Shown piece by piece: positions 25,215 through 34,241 of a DNA stretch of 64,000 nucleotides (its first letter is position 1; every line of letters begins with the position of its first letter). This DNA comes from Euryarchaeota archaeon Ods02 (GTDB lineage: Archaea; Halobacteriota; Halobacteria; Halobacteriales; Halorutilaceae): NCBI GenBank assembly GCA_028751075.1, contig JAQZDA010000003.1, positions 85,854 to 149,853 on the forward strand. The letters are read 5' to 3'. The notes under the pieces are model-generated. The model was given only the letters and a program-made list of their open reading frames with translations. It had not been told where the DNA came from and searched no databases. The translations under genes and the position numbers were made by a program.

Positions 25215-25997
25215 ATGAAGGACATCGACGACAGCCCCATAACACGCGACGGAAACAGCGTGATACTCGCCTACGACCACGGCCTCGAACACGGACCAGT
25301 CGACTTCGAAGACGTCCCCGAGAGCAAGGACCCCGCGCACGTCTTCGACGTTGCAACACACGACGCCGTCACATCCATCGCCGTCCAGAAAGGCATAGCT
25401 GAAGGCTACTACCCCAGCTACGAAGACGACGTCAACCTCCTCGTCAAGCTCAACGGAACCAGCAACCTCTGGAGCACGGAACCCTACAGCCCACTCAACT
25501 GCAGCGTCGAATACGCAGCCGAGATCGGCGCAGACGCCGTCGGATACACGATGTACGCTGGCAGCAACCGCGAGGACCACATGGCGGAGACCTTCCGCGA
25601 GATACAGGAGGAAGCCCGCAGGTACGGCCTCCCCGTCGTCATGTGGGCGTACCCCCGCGGCCAACCCATCAAGAACGACAAAAGCACGAGTATAATCAGC
25701 TACGCCGCACGCATCGGCCTCGAACTAGGCGCCGACATCGCGAAGGTCAAGTACGCAGGCAGCCGCGGCGCGATGCAGGAGGTCATCTCTAACACCGGAG
25801 AGATGAACGTCGTGATGAGCGGCGGAAGCAAGAAGAGCGACGAAGCCTTCCTCGCCGACGTCCACGACACCATGGAAGCAGGCGGCGACGGCCTCGCAGT
25901 CGGACGCAACGTCTTCCAGCGCGAAGACCCCGAAGGTATACTCGACGGAATCGAGAAGGTTGTCTTCGACGGAGACTCCCCCACGGAAGCAGTATGA
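25215..25997 (+). CDS. Archaeal class I fructose-1,6-bisphosphate aldolase
   Basis: Condenses dihydroxyacetone phosphate and glyceraldehyde-3-phosphate by a lysine Schiff base. The 260-residue protein has the DeoC/LacD-type start VILAYDHGLEHGP, the active-site lysine region GADIAKVKYAG, and VVMSGGSKKSDEAFL and GLAVGRNVFQRE for phosphate binding. It overlaps the next gene by four bases (ATGA), forming a gluconeogenic pair. A related archaeal family member makes aromatic precursors (ADH synthase), but the FBPase partner supports aldolase. Confidence 0.9.
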   Translation: MKDIDDSPITRDGNSVILAYDHGLEHGPVDFEDVPESKDPAHVFDVATHDAVTSIAVQKGIAEGYYPSYEDDVNLLVKLNGTSNLWSTEPYSPLNCSVEYAAEIGADAVGYTMYAGSNREDHMAETFREIQEEARRYGLPVVMWAYPRGQPIKNDKSTSIISYAARIGLELGADIAKVKYAGSRGAMQEVISNTGEMNVVMSGGSKKSDEAFLADVHDTMEAGGDGLAVGRNVFQREDPEGILDGIEKVVFDGDSPTEAV

Positions 25998-26824
25998 CCG
26001 CGGACAGGGTGCTGGAAGAGTTCGAGGAAGCCGCAAGAGAGATACGCGGGGTCGTCGACAGCCAGCCAGCCGACGCAGAAGGACGCAACCCCAGCGGCGA
26101 GACCCAGAAAGCCGCCGACGTACACGCCGACGACCTACTGCTCGACAGACTCGGCAGCCTCGACAGCGTTGGCGAGTACGCTAGCGAGGAACGCGAGACA
26201 GCCGTCGACACCGGCGACGGAGACCTCGCCGTCACCCTCGACCCCCTCGACGGAAGCAGCAACCTTGACACCAACAACATCGTCGGCTCGATACTCGGCG
26301 TCTACAGCGAGCCACTACCCGCCTCCGGAGAACAACTGGAAGCCGCCGCCTACGTCGTCTACGGCCCCCGGACGACCGTCGTGAAGACAGAGGGAGACAG
26401 GGTGACGGAGAAGACTCTGGAGACCGGTGGCTCCCGTGACGTCAAGCTTCCGGAGCCCTACGTCTACGGCTTCGGCGGCCGTCGACCCGACTGGACGGAG
26501 GAGTTCAGGGAGTTCGCAGGCGACGTCGAGGAGGAGCTGAAGCTACGGTACGGCGGCGCCATGGTCGGCGACGTCAACCAGGTGCTCCACAAGGGCGGGG
26601 TCTTCAGCTACCCAGCGCTCGAAAGCCGGCCCGACGGCAAGCTCCGGCTCCAGTTCGAAGGAATGCCCATGGCCTACGTGCTGAAGCAGGCCGGCGGCGC
26701 GTCCACCGACGGAGGACGGAGCCTGCTTGACGTAGAGGTGGATGAGCTACATCAGAGGACTCCGGTCTACCTCGGGAACCAGGAGCTCGTCGAAAAAGCG
26801 GAATCCACCGTAGAACGACGGTAG
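25994..26824 (+). CDS. fbp: Fructose-1,6-bisphosphatase class I
   Basis: Hydrolyses fructose-1,6-bisphosphate in gluconeogenesis. The metal motif is VTLDPLDGSSNLDTNN, with upstream ASEE, and the substrate region is LRYGGAMVGDVNQVLHKGGVFSYPA. It ends with RLQFEGMPMAYVLKQAGGA, where class I FBPases bind sugar phosphate and metal. At 276 residues it is slightly shorter than bacterial enzymes, as in haloarchaea. Translation is coupled to the aldolase by an ATGA overlap. Confidence 0.9.
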   Translation: MTADRVLEEFEEAAREIRGVVDSQPADAEGRNPSGETQKAADVHADDLLLDRLGSLDSVGEYASEERETAVDTGDGDLAVTLDPLDGSSNLDTNNIVGSILGVYSEPLPASGEQLEAAAYVVYGPRTTVVKTEGDRVTEKTLETGGSRDVKLPEPYVYGFGGRRPDWTEEFREFAGDVEEELKLRYGGAMVGDVNQVLHKGGVFSYPALESRPDGKLRLQFEGMPMAYVLKQAGGASTDGGRSLLDVEVDELHQRTPVYLGNQELVEKAESTVERR

Positions 26825-26901
26825 CCGCCCGTGAACGTACATCTATCCTCTAGAGAACCAGGCACCGTAACCGATAACCACGTGGTCCGTCAACTAAGAA
26901 C

Positions 26902-27336
26902 ATGGACGATATCGCGGAAGGACACCCCGTATTGCTGTTCGACGGCGTCTGCAACCTCTGCAACAGCTACATAGAATGGGTGATCCGCCGCGACCCCGGC
27001 GGCGAGTTCAAGTTCGCGCCCCTGCAGAGCGAGGTAGCGCAGGAGGTCGTCGACCGCGGCGACCGCGACATCGACACCAACGACCTCGACGGCTTCGTGC
27101 TCGTGGAACCCGACGGCTCCACCTACACGAAGTCCACCGCCGTCCTCCGCAGCCTCGCCCGACTCGACACACCCCTACGTCACCTGAAGTACAGCCTGTA
27201 CGTACCCCGCGTGCTCCGCGACATCGTCTACGCCGTCGTCGCCAAGAGCCGGTACCGCGTCTTCGGCAAACGCAGCAGCTGTATGGCTCCGACGCCCGAC
27301 GTAGAAGACAGGTTCCTCGTCGACCCAGGGAGCTGA
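26902..27336 (+). CDS. DCC (DUF393) thiol-disulphide oxidoreductase-like protein
   Basis: A 144-residue protein beginning VLLFDGVCNLCNSYIEWVI, the DxxCxxC motif that names the DCC family. Other family marks are FKFAPLQSEVAQ, FVLVEPDGSTYTKSTAVL and the C-terminal YRVFGKRSSCMAP. A redox role is assumed from the CxxC. It converges on the lipase-maturation-factor gene with a 9-base gap; DCC and LMF/HTTM-type genes often neighbour each other. Confidence 0.88.
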   Translation: MDDIAEGHPVLLFDGVCNLCNSYIEWVIRRDPGGEFKFAPLQSEVAQEVVDRGDRDIDTNDLDGFVLVEPDGSTYTKSTAVLRSLARLDTPLRHLKYSLYVPRVLRDIVYAVVAKSRYRVFGKRSSCMAPTPDVEDRFLVDPGS

Positions 27337-27345
27337 CTCAGCAGA

Positions 27346-28869
27346 TCAACCGCCTTCCACCAAGTCATCTAGCTCCTCCACCGTCTCCGTCCACCCCATA
27401 CTGCGTAGCTGCCTCCTCAAGCCGGGGTCGTCCGCGGACACGGGACCGTAGTAGATGCAGTCGCGTTCCCGCCGCCACCAGTCACCGCTCTCCCTTCGTT
27501 CCTCCGGAGTCGTGTACCTGTATCTGTACCGTACTGCGCGGACGAAACGCGGCGGCTCCTCCTCGAACGGAACCTCGCGGAACAACCCCTCGATGGCTTC
27601 GTCGCCCGCCAGCAGCTTCGCCGTCATGTGGACGAACCACGGGCAGCGTTGCGGCGAAGCTGTCATCGCGGCGAACCACATCTGCCAGTCCAACCGGTGG
27701 TGGTAGGGCGCCACCTGCGGCGGCCTCCGGCCGACGTCCGTCGGCTTCCCGTAGAAGAGATACGGCCGCCAGTCCGCGTCCTCCACCGGCATGTCGTCCC
27801 GGGTGGCCTCCACGACTACCTCGTACCTGGTCTTCGTGATGGAGCCGAACGCCCCGTACGTGTTCACGAGGTTGAAGGGGTCGAAGGATGCGTTCATCCG
27901 CTGACGCGGCGAAAGCATGTTGCGGACGGGGTAGAAGCTGAGCACCGCTACCAGGGCGAGCAGTCCGTAGGTCGCAATGGTGAACTCCGTGGGCGCAGGC
28001 TCCGGCTGCAGGATGGAGAGGGGTAACGCAGCCTCCAACACGGCGTCTTCGAACAAGCTGAACGCCTGCACCATCGTGAGGAAGTTCAGCCAGCTGAAGT
28101 TCCCCGAGAGCATCAGCCACGCCATGAACCCCACGGTGACTGCGCCGGCAGCCGCGGCCGCAACCTTCGGAGCGAAGTACAGGACCGGTATAAATAGCTC
28201 GACGAAGTGGTTGGTGGCGACGCCGAAGCGGTGGAACCACCTGGGTGCGTGGTGGACGTACCAGCTAACGGGGTTCGGCATCGGCTGAGTCTCGTAGTGG
28301 TAGTCGAGGCAGGTGAGGTCGCGCCAGCAGCTGTCGCCGCGTAGCTTGATCAACCCCGCGCCGAACATGTTCCGGAACAGGAGCCAGCGGAACAGCCAGA
28401 TCGTTACCGCCGGCGCCGCCATCGACGGCGGCCCGAGGAAGACGCAGAGGAAACCGGTCTCCGTGAGCATGCTCTCCCAGCCGTAGCCGTAGAAAGTCTG
28501 ACCCGCGTTCGCGAACGAGAGATACAGAGTCCACAGCGTCAGCCAGAGAGCGACGTGCACCGCTATCGCCGTCCAGCCGTCGAAGAAGCCGGGGAGTCCG
28601 AGAAACGCCGCCAGACTACCTAGGACGCCGGCGAACGCGGCAACCGCTATCCAGCGGTCGCCTCTGACGTAGTAGAACAGACTGGGTCGTTCGCGGAACT
28701 TCCAGCGACTGCGGTAGCTGTCGAGCGGCATCAGGCCGTGTTCACCGGCGAGAGGCCGATACTGACGTAGGGCGTTGAGGAACGCGAGGAGGTAGACGAA
28801 GGCGACGCCGCGGAGCAGAAGCCACCGCGCTACCTCGTAGCCGCCGGGGCTCCATAGCTCCAGAACCAT
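27346..28869 (-). CDS. Lipase maturation factor family (LMF1-like) membrane protein
   Basis: A 507-residue multi-pass membrane protein. It contains the family-typical GWESMLTETGFL, RWLLFRNMFGAGLIKLRGD, CWRDLTCLDYHYETQPMPNP and SWYVHHAPRWFH, followed by several membrane helices. A soluble C-terminal segment has YLFYGKPTDVGRRPPQVAPYHHRLDWQMWFAA. Vertebrate LMF1 helps lipases fold in the ER; the archaeal role is unknown. Start ATG 28869. Confidence 0.88.
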   Translation of the reverse strand: MVLELWSPGGYEVARWLLLRGVAFVYLLAFLNALRQYRPLAGEHGLMPLDSYRSRWKFRERPSLFYYVRGDRWIAVAAFAGVLGSLAAFLGLPGFFDGWTAIAVHVALWLTLWTLYLSFANAGQTFYGYGWESMLTETGFLCVFLGPPSMAAPAVTIWLFRWLLFRNMFGAGLIKLRGDSCWRDLTCLDYHYETQPMPNPVSWYVHHAPRWFHRFGVATNHFVELFIPVLYFAPKVAAAAAGAVTVGFMAWLMLSGNFSWLNFLTMVQAFSLFEDAVLEAALPLSILQPEPAPTEFTIATYGLLALVAVLSFYPVRNMLSPRQRMNASFDPFNLVNTYGAFGSITKTRYEVVVEATRDDMPVEDADWRPYLFYGKPTDVGRRPPQVAPYHHRLDWQMWFAAMTASPQRCPWFVHMTAKLLAGDEAIEGLFREVPFEEEPPRFVRAVRYRYRYTTPEERRESGDWWRRERDCIYYGPVSADDPGLRRQLRSMGWTETVEELDDLVEGG

Positions 28870-28931
28870 CGATGAACTGGCTAACGAAGCCGCCGGTGAA
28901 GGAAGTTACGACGATACAGGCTTCTGCCGTT

Positions 28932-30080
28932 CTACTGCTCTACCTTCTGCCGTTCCTCGATGGGAACGTACTCGACGCCGTGGCGGCCTGTGTAGTTGGC
29001 GCGCGGCCGCACCAGCCGGTTGTCGCTCTTCTGCTCCTGTATCTGCGCGGTCCAGCCGGCGCTGCGTCCGAACGCGAACATCGGGACGAAGAAGTCTATG
29101 GGGACGCCTAAGCTGTAGTAGACGCTGCCGCTGTAGAGGTCGACGTTCGGGCTGATGCCTTTCTCGCTGAGGTTCTTCTCCTCCTCGAGGTAGCTGACGA
29201 CGTCCTCGATCAAGCCGTACCAGGGGGCGTCGGTGGCTTCGCTGATGCGTTCGCTCATATCCTTCAGAACCGTCGCCCGTGGATCCATCTCGCTGTACAC
29301 GCGGTGGCCGAACCCGGGGACTCGTTCACCGCGTTCGAGCTTGTTCGCGAGGTAGGTTTCGACGTCCTGGTCGCCGTCCCTGATCTCCAAGAGCATCTCC
29401 ATGACGTCCTGGTTCGCACCGCCGTGCAACGGACCCTTCAACGCGCCGACTGCACCGCTGACGGCGCTGTAGACGTTGCTCTCCGTCGACGAGATCACGC
29501 GGGAGGTGAACGTCGACGCGTTCAATCCATGGTCGGCGTGCAGCAGCAAGACGGTGTCGAGGACGTCGGCCTCCTCTTCCCTGGGTTCGTCGCCGGAGGT
29601 CATGTACAGGAAGTTCTCCGCGGAAGACAGGTCTTCCCGGGGTTCCACGGGTTCGTCGCCCTGACGGCTGCGCTGAAGCGCCGCCAGTATCGTCGGGGTC
29701 TTCGCGAGCACAGACAAAGCGGCTTCACGGTCGCTGTCACCGGAGTCACCGTAGATGGGTACCGCGGAAAGCGCGGTGCGGAGGACGTCCATGGGGACGG
29801 CGTCGTCGTGTGCGTGGACGACTATTTCCTCGACGCCGCGCGACAGACCTCGTCGTTCGGCGAGCTCTTTCTCGAACTCGTCGAGGTCGTCCTGTGTCGG
29901 TAGCTTACCGTTCCACAGGAGGTAGGCTGTCTCCTCGTAGCTCGAGTGTTCCGCGAGGTCGAGGACGTCGACGCCGCGGTACAGTAGCTCGGGTGCGGCT
30001 CCGTCGATGTAGCTGATCTCGCTGTCGGCGACAACGACGTTCTCCAGTCCGATCCGCCGTACTTCCTCGGGTTCGGTCAT
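28932..30080 (-). CDS. Citrate synthase
   Basis: Condenses oxaloacetate and acetyl-CoA at the head of the TCA cycle. 382 residues, the short archaeal/Gram-positive form. Catalytic residues: His in LLHADHGLNAS, His in VPGFGHRVY and Asp in ISPNVDLYSGSVYY; ALKGPLHGGANQDV is the CoA/substrate loop. ATG 30080 is used, one codon inside a GTG. 2-methylcitrate synthase is a possible alternative, which the nearby propionyl-type carboxyltransferase does not settle. Confidence 0.92.
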   Translation of the reverse strand: MTEPEEVRRIGLENVVVADSEISYIDGAAPELLYRGVDVLDLAEHSSYEETAYLLWNGKLPTQDDLDEFEKELAERRGLSRGVEEIVVHAHDDAVPMDVLRTALSAVPIYGDSGDSDREAALSVLAKTPTILAALQRSRQGDEPVEPREDLSSAENFLYMTSGDEPREEEADVLDTVLLLHADHGLNASTFTSRVISSTESNVYSAVSGAVGALKGPLHGGANQDVMEMLLEIRDGDQDVETYLANKLERGERVPGFGHRVYSEMDPRATVLKDMSERISEATDAPWYGLIEDVVSYLEEEKNLSEKGISPNVDLYSGSVYYSLGVPIDFFVPMFAFGRSAGWTAQIQEQKSDNRLVRPRANYTGRHGVEYVPIEERQKVEQ

Positions 30081-30192
30081 CACGTCAGATGACGTGGAGA
30101 GAGGTTAACTTTCTTGTGAAACTATCGAGAGCCCGACCGGCCTAACTGCTTCGGCCTGGATTCTACGTAAGATTCCACTTTACAACAACTGT

Positions 30193-31005
30193 ATGTCCGA
30201 GACAGAGATACCGGAGATAGGTCTGGGTACCTGGCAGAACACGTACTCCGAGGAATGCGTGGAGTCCGTGGAGGAAGCGTTGAACATGGGGTACAGGCAC
30301 GTGGACACCGCGCAGGCGTACGACAACGAGGACCTCGTCGGGGAAGGCATCCGACGCGCGGACGTCGACCGCGACGACGTCTACCTCGCGACCAAGGTAT
30401 GGATCGACAACCTCGGAGCGGGTGACGTCGTCGAAAGCCTGAACAGGAGCCTCGACAGACTCGGCACGGAGTACGTCGACCTCGTATACGTCCACTGGCC
30501 TGCGGGGGAGTACAGCCCGGAGGACACGCTTCAGGCGTTCGACGAAGCCGTGGAGCTCGGGCTCACGGACGACGTCGGCGTCAGCAACTTCCCGCCGTGG
30601 CGCGTCGACGAAGCCAGGGAGATACTGGAGAACCCCGTGAAGGCGAACCAGGTGGAGATGCATCCGCTTCTCCAGCAGGACGAGATGCTGGGCTTCCTCA
30701 GGGAACGCGGCATCGACCTCGTCGCTTACTCTCCGTTAGCCCGTGACGACGTAGAGACGGTGTCCGCGCTCTCGGAGATAGCGAGGAAACACGGGGTGTC
30801 GGAGTACCAGGTGGCTCTTTCGTGGCTGAAGGAGAAGGAAGGCGTGAAACCTATTCCGAAGGCGTCTAGCATACGACACCTGCGTGAGAACCTACGCGCT
30901 ATGGAGCTGGAGCTCGAGGACGACGACCTCAGGAAGATAGAGTCCATTCCGCGGGAACAGCGGCTGGTCGACCCGGATTTCTCCGCGGAGTGGGGAGTCG
31001 TTTGA
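30193..31005 (+). CDS. Aldo/keto reductase (AKR5/DkgA-like)
   Basis: A 270-residue TIM-barrel NADPH enzyme. It has GLGTWQN, the Asp/Tyr pair HVDTAQAYDNE, catalytic Lys in LATKVW, His in VYVHWPAG, and cofactor segment PIPKASSIRHLREN. It is a different subfamily from the AKR at 1.5-2.5 kb, nearest to 2,5-diketo-gluconate or methylglyoxal reductases. Natural substrate unknown. Single gene, divergent from citrate synthase. Confidence 0.9.
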   Translation: MSETEIPEIGLGTWQNTYSEECVESVEEALNMGYRHVDTAQAYDNEDLVGEGIRRADVDRDDVYLATKVWIDNLGAGDVVESLNRSLDRLGTEYVDLVYVHWPAGEYSPEDTLQAFDEAVELGLTDDVGVSNFPPWRVDEAREILENPVKANQVEMHPLLQQDEMLGFLRERGIDLVAYSPLARDDVETVSALSEIARKHGVSEYQVALSWLKEKEGVKPIPKASSIRHLRENLRAMELELEDDDLRKIESIPREQRLVDPDFSAEWGVV

Positions 31006-31047
31006 ACGACGAGTATAGAGCAACAGCTCCAGACAGTCTTCTGTAGG

Positions 31048-31986
31048 CTACGACGCGGACGAAAGGTCTTCGACGACTCTGTCGATGCAGCCGCGTCCGG
31101 GGACGTAGAAGGAGAAGTGATCGGGGACGTCTTCCACGTGGTGTTCCCTCAGGTTGTCGGGGGTGTTCCCGTTGCAGCCGCTTCCCCCCAGCGAAGCCTG
31201 CAAGGTCATCAATCGGTAGTACTGGTTCAACGTGCGGTCGCCTTCCGTCCGGTAGCTGTGTAGCTCGTCCACGGAGGTCCGTATAGCTCCTCCGTATCTT
31301 CCGTCGAACGACACCGAGCGCCCGGGTACAGTGGCTCCCATGACTGCGACGGTGTCTACGACGTCGTGTCTGCTGAGCTCCCTGAGATGTTCTAACCCGG
31401 AGAGCACGAGACGGGCTCCTATGGAGTTAGAGACCAGGTTGAACCTGGTGTCGGGGTTGCGTTCGCTGTAGTCGCTGGCGAACTCAGCTAGCTTGACTCC
31501 GTTCCTGTCAGCTATCTCACGGGTGGTCTTCCACTGTGTCGGCGGCTGGCTGGCGTCCCACGTGAACGCAAAGACGGGGTGGCTGTAGTCGTTCCGCCTC
31601 ATGCTGTGTTCGAACATCGAGGCGCGGCCGACGGCGTCGCGCTCCGACGCCATCCAGCCGTGGACGAACACCGTTACCTCCTCGGGTGGGTCGTCGTCGA
31701 ACCCCCGTGGTTCATCCACGACGTCGTACTCCTCTTCCGGACGGTTCCTCTTCAACATGTGTTCGTCGGCACCCAGTAGCTCTACCACGGGGTTGTCCGG
31801 TGAGACAGGGGTGGACGCCAGGTCGGTGGCTCTGTAGTGTCCTCTCGTCGTCACACGCGGATACTCCACCGGGGTTTCGTCGTGCAGGAACTCCTCGAGA
31901 CCGAGGTTGAAGATGCAGAGGGCGACAGGTTCCTTCAACGGCGCGACGGAGTCCGCTGCGTCCAGTATACGTGTCCCGGATACCAT
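31048..31986 (-). CDS. Alpha/beta-hydrolase-fold protein, paralogue 1
   Basis: A 312-residue soluble hydrolase-like protein. The oxyanion strand is VTVFVHGWMAS, the likely nucleophile is Ser in LVSNSIGARLV and a candidate His is in DVPDHFSFYVPGRGC. The N terminus (PVALCIFNLGLEE) and C terminus (GCIDRVVEDL) closely match the gene at 53.8-54.7 kb, so they form a two-member family here. Lipase, esterase or thioesterase are open possibilities. No signal peptide. Conserved cysteines occur near NGNTPDN and the C terminus. Confidence 0.75.
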   Translation of the reverse strand: MVSGTRILDAADSVAPLKEPVALCIFNLGLEEFLHDETPVEYPRVTTRGHYRATDLASTPVSPDNPVVELLGADEHMLKRNRPEEEYDVVDEPRGFDDDPPEEVTVFVHGWMASERDAVGRASMFEHSMRRNDYSHPVFAFTWDASQPPTQWKTTREIADRNGVKLAEFASDYSERNPDTRFNLVSNSIGARLVLSGLEHLRELSRHDVVDTVAVMGATVPGRSVSFDGRYGGAIRTSVDELHSYRTEGDRTLNQYYRLMTLQASLGGSGCNGNTPDNLREHHVEDVPDHFSFYVPGRGCIDRVVEDLSSAS

Positions 31987-32102
31987 GGGATACAGGATAG
32001 TGTACCACGAGAGATAGTGATGCGCTCTAGATACCTAGAGCCGGGCTCCGGAGAGGCCGATGACTTCTCGGTGTAGTCCGTACAGGAAGCGGGAGAGTGG
32101 AG

Positions 32103-32747
32103 TCAGTCGAACCGCTCTACCTTTGGTTCGTCGTCCGTGTCATCCTGGGTTTCTACGGCGTCGACGGCGTCGAGCGCACGGTCGACGAACTCCGAGAACC
32201 CGTAGACGAAGACCTGTCCACCCACCTCTTCGACTGCAGCGTCCACTGCGGACACCAGGTCGTCGTCGGGTGAGAGAATCTCCAGATGACACCCCTCGGC
32301 TTCTACGTCCTCCAGTCGACTTCGGTGTGCGGGTTCGTCGTCCTCGTAGACCACTGCTGCTTCACCTTCCCGGTCGACGGCTCTCTCCGCGATAGCTAAC
32401 GCGGGACCCACCCCCGGTCCTCCCGAGAGCACGGTGACGGCGTCCTCGTCCTCGAGGTAGCTTCGGCCGTATGGTCCGTCGACCTCGACGACGTCACCTG
32501 GTTCGAGCTCCTGGAGCCTGGGGCTTAGCTCGCCCTCGGGGTCTATCTCGACGGTGAACTCTAATTCGTCGTCGGGGTACGGGGAGGAGATAGTGTAGTG
32601 TCTTACGACGCGGGCTCCGTCGACGTCAAGCGCGACCTGGACGAACTGTCCCGGTCGTGCGTCTGGGAACGGTGACTCGACGGTGAGGGCGAAGTTGTCC
32701 CCGCCGACGTCTTCGTTCCGGAGGACCTCTGCTTCCACGGCTTCCAT
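32103..32747 (-). CDS. FAD/NAD(P)-binding ferredoxin-reductase-like protein
   Basis: A 214-residue FNR-type oxidoreductase. The FAD motif is RHYTISSP and the pyridine-nucleotide motif is LSGGPGVGPALA; RPGQFVQVALDVDG marks the beta-barrel and VFVYGFSEFVDRAL the end. It lacks a [2Fe-2S] domain. It could reduce a haem protein such as the P450 or a ferredoxin, but is 10 kb from the P450 and may be unrelated. Single gene. Confidence 0.85.
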   Translation of the reverse strand: MEAVEAEVLRNEDVGGDNFALTVESPFPDARPGQFVQVALDVDGARVVRHYTISSPYPDDELEFTVEIDPEGELSPRLQELEPGDVVEVDGPYGRSYLEDEDAVTVLSGGPGVGPALAIAERAVDREGEAAVVYEDDEPAHRSRLEDVEAEGCHLEILSPDDDLVSAVDAAVEEVGGQVFVYGFSEFVDRALDAVDAVETQDDTDDEPKVERFD

Positions 32748-32838
32748 GGCTCGGGTTGCCGGTCACCGGTGAAATGAGCTTCCCTTTCCACTCAATTGCG
32801 CTTTCTTCGCGGATGTGCATACGTACGTCTGACTTAGG

Positions 32839-32847
32839 TTTTTATGG
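32839..32847 (+). promoter_or_regulatory. TATA-like box of the small RHH gene
   Basis: TTTTTATGG is centred about 27 bases upstream of ATG 32869, consistent with a leaderless transcript and supporting this very short gene as real. Confidence 0.5.
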
Positions 32848-32868
32848 AATCCAGCCGAAGGAACGCGT

Positions 32869-33021
32869 ATGAAGCCGACCTACGTCAACGTCGATCTACC
32901 TGCGGACGTCGTGGAGGAGCTTGACGAGACCGCGGAGGAGGAGGACATGACGCGGAGCAGCGTGACCTCGGAGATGCTTGCGGAGTGGCTGGAGAACCAG
33001 GGGTACGAAAACTATATCTGA
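32869..33021 (+). CDS. Small ribbon-helix-helix (CopG-like) protein
   Basis: A 50-residue protein. It opens MKPTYVNVDLPADVVEELDE, a beta strand followed by a helix, and continues MTRSSVTSEMLAEWLEN, the second helix, the pattern of RHH DNA-binding dimers. It is followed 21 bases later by the COG1325 gene on the same strand. It was found by reading the sequence. It may regulate its own promoter or be an orphan antitoxin; no toxin is adjacent. Confidence 0.7.
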   Translation: MKPTYVNVDLPADVVEELDETAEEEDMTRSSVTSEMLAEWLENQGYENYI

Positions 33022-33042
33022 CGCCGTCGGAACCCCTCTACC

Positions 33043-33456
33043 GTGGAGTTCCACTACGTAGACCTCAGGTGCTTCTGCTACGCCACGGAGGACTTCGACC
33101 GCGTAGAGCAAGCGCTGGAGCTCTATCTGCCGGAGGAAGCCGAGGTAGAGGTGGATACCTCCGAAGGCCATCACGGCGACGAGATACAGGTGCTGTCGAC
33201 GCGTGTCGACAACGCCGACGACGTCAGGTACGTCTTCGACCGCGTCCTCGACGCCGGAGTCGAAGAAGTACACGACGAGGTGGAGCAGAGGCTGGACGAC
33301 GACTGCAAGTTCCACCTCCGTCTGGACAAGCAGGCGGCTTTCGACGAACGGTCGAAGCTCGGTCGCGGCATACAGCTGAGCGCGAAGGTGGAGGCGTATC
33401 CCGCGAAACGGGAGAACGCTCTCGAAGCCGTGGAACGCAGCCTGTTCGACGGCTAG
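33043..33456 (+). CDS. Archaeal RNA-binding protein, COG1325-like
   Basis: A 137-residue protein starting at GTG (EFHYVDLRCFCYATEDFDRVEQAL). It has the profile of the archaeal exosome-associated RNA-binding family: an N-terminal alternating beta/alpha half with a His/Glu-rich GHHGDEIQVLSTRVDNADDV and a C-terminal half with RLDKQAAFDERSKL. The role is presumed to be in RNA processing with the exosome. It is cotranscribed with the RHH gene. Confidence 0.75.
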   Translation: MEFHYVDLRCFCYATEDFDRVEQALELYLPEEAEVEVDTSEGHHGDEIQVLSTRVDNADDVRYVFDRVLDAGVEEVHDEVEQRLDDDCKFHLRLDKQAAFDERSKLGRGIQLSAKVEAYPAKRENALEAVERSLFDG

Positions 33457-33486
33457 AGGTTAGACTGTGACGCGTGCCGACCGCGG

Positions 33487-34122
33487 TCATCTGCTGGATT
33501 CCGCGGCTGCGATGACGTCCTCGATTGTCTCGAGGGCGTCGACTGCGGCGCGTTTCTCGACGACGATGATGGTCTCGGTGTAGCAGCTGGTGATGTCGAC
33601 GATGTTTATCTCCTCGCCGGTAAACCGGGACACGAGGTGTGCGAGCACTCCGGGGACCTCGACGATGTCGTCGGGGCTCTCCACGGTGATGCAGGTGAGG
33701 TCGGTGTTCTCCTCGACGACGCCGGAGACACCGTCGCGTACCTCGTCGGCGCGGGTGTCGTCGACGACGATGGTGGTGTAGCTCCGGCCGCGGACCATAT
33801 GGAAGAACCCGGAGCCGGAGTCGACGTCCTCGACCTCCTCCGCGGTTATGCTGACGACGTTACCCCGCAGGGAGACGCGGCTGTCGGCGAGGACCTCGCG
33901 GACGCGGTCGAGCTCGTCGGTGCCTTCCTCCTGCAGCTGTTCACCGTACCGACGTACCGCGGTGGTGACGGCTTCGATGTCGACCTCCCGTCCTATCTCA
34001 TCCTCGACCTCGGGTTTGATGCGTCGGGCGAGCGCGCGGTAGTTGACTACGTCCTCCCGCATAGCCTCGACCATGTAGGGGTACCTTGACGTGATCTCGC
34101 GGCAGCGTTCAGCCAGAGACAT
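33487..34122 (-). CDS. Helical/ACT-domain regulator-like protein
   Basis: A 211-residue protein. The N-terminal half (MSLAERCREITSRYPYMVEAM... AVTTAVRRYGEQL) is helical, and the C-terminal half is two ACT-like beta-alpha-beta units, including VEVPGVLAHLVSRFTGEEINIVDI. ACT domains bind amino acids. It is divergent from argG over a 119-base region, so it may sense an amino acid related to that pathway. This is inference. ATG 34122 is preferred to a start further up. Confidence 0.65.
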   Translation of the reverse strand: MSLAERCREITSRYPYMVEAMREDVVNYRALARRIKPEVEDEIGREVDIEAVTTAVRRYGEQLQEEGTDELDRVREVLADSRVSLRGNVVSITAEEVEDVDSGSGFFHMVRGRSYTTIVVDDTRADEVRDGVSGVVEENTDLTCITVESPDDIVEVPGVLAHLVSRFTGEEINIVDITSCYTETIIVVEKRAAVDALETIEDVIAAAESSR

Positions 34123-34145
34123 ACGGATGAAGATGGATGAAGGTG

Positions 34146-34159
34146 GCATAAATATGCCG
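34146..34159. promoter_or_regulatory. Inverted repeat over the TATA box of the ACT gene
   Basis: GGCAT-AAAT-ATGCC has 5-base arms around an AT core centred 30 bases upstream of ATG 34122. It is a candidate operator in the region shared with argG. Confidence 0.4.
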
Positions 34160-34241
34160 CATAACGCGGGCTAAACGGCGTAAATACTCCACCGCTGGTA
34201 CAAAGACAACACTTTTGGCTGTCGCCCTCCAGACTACAGGT

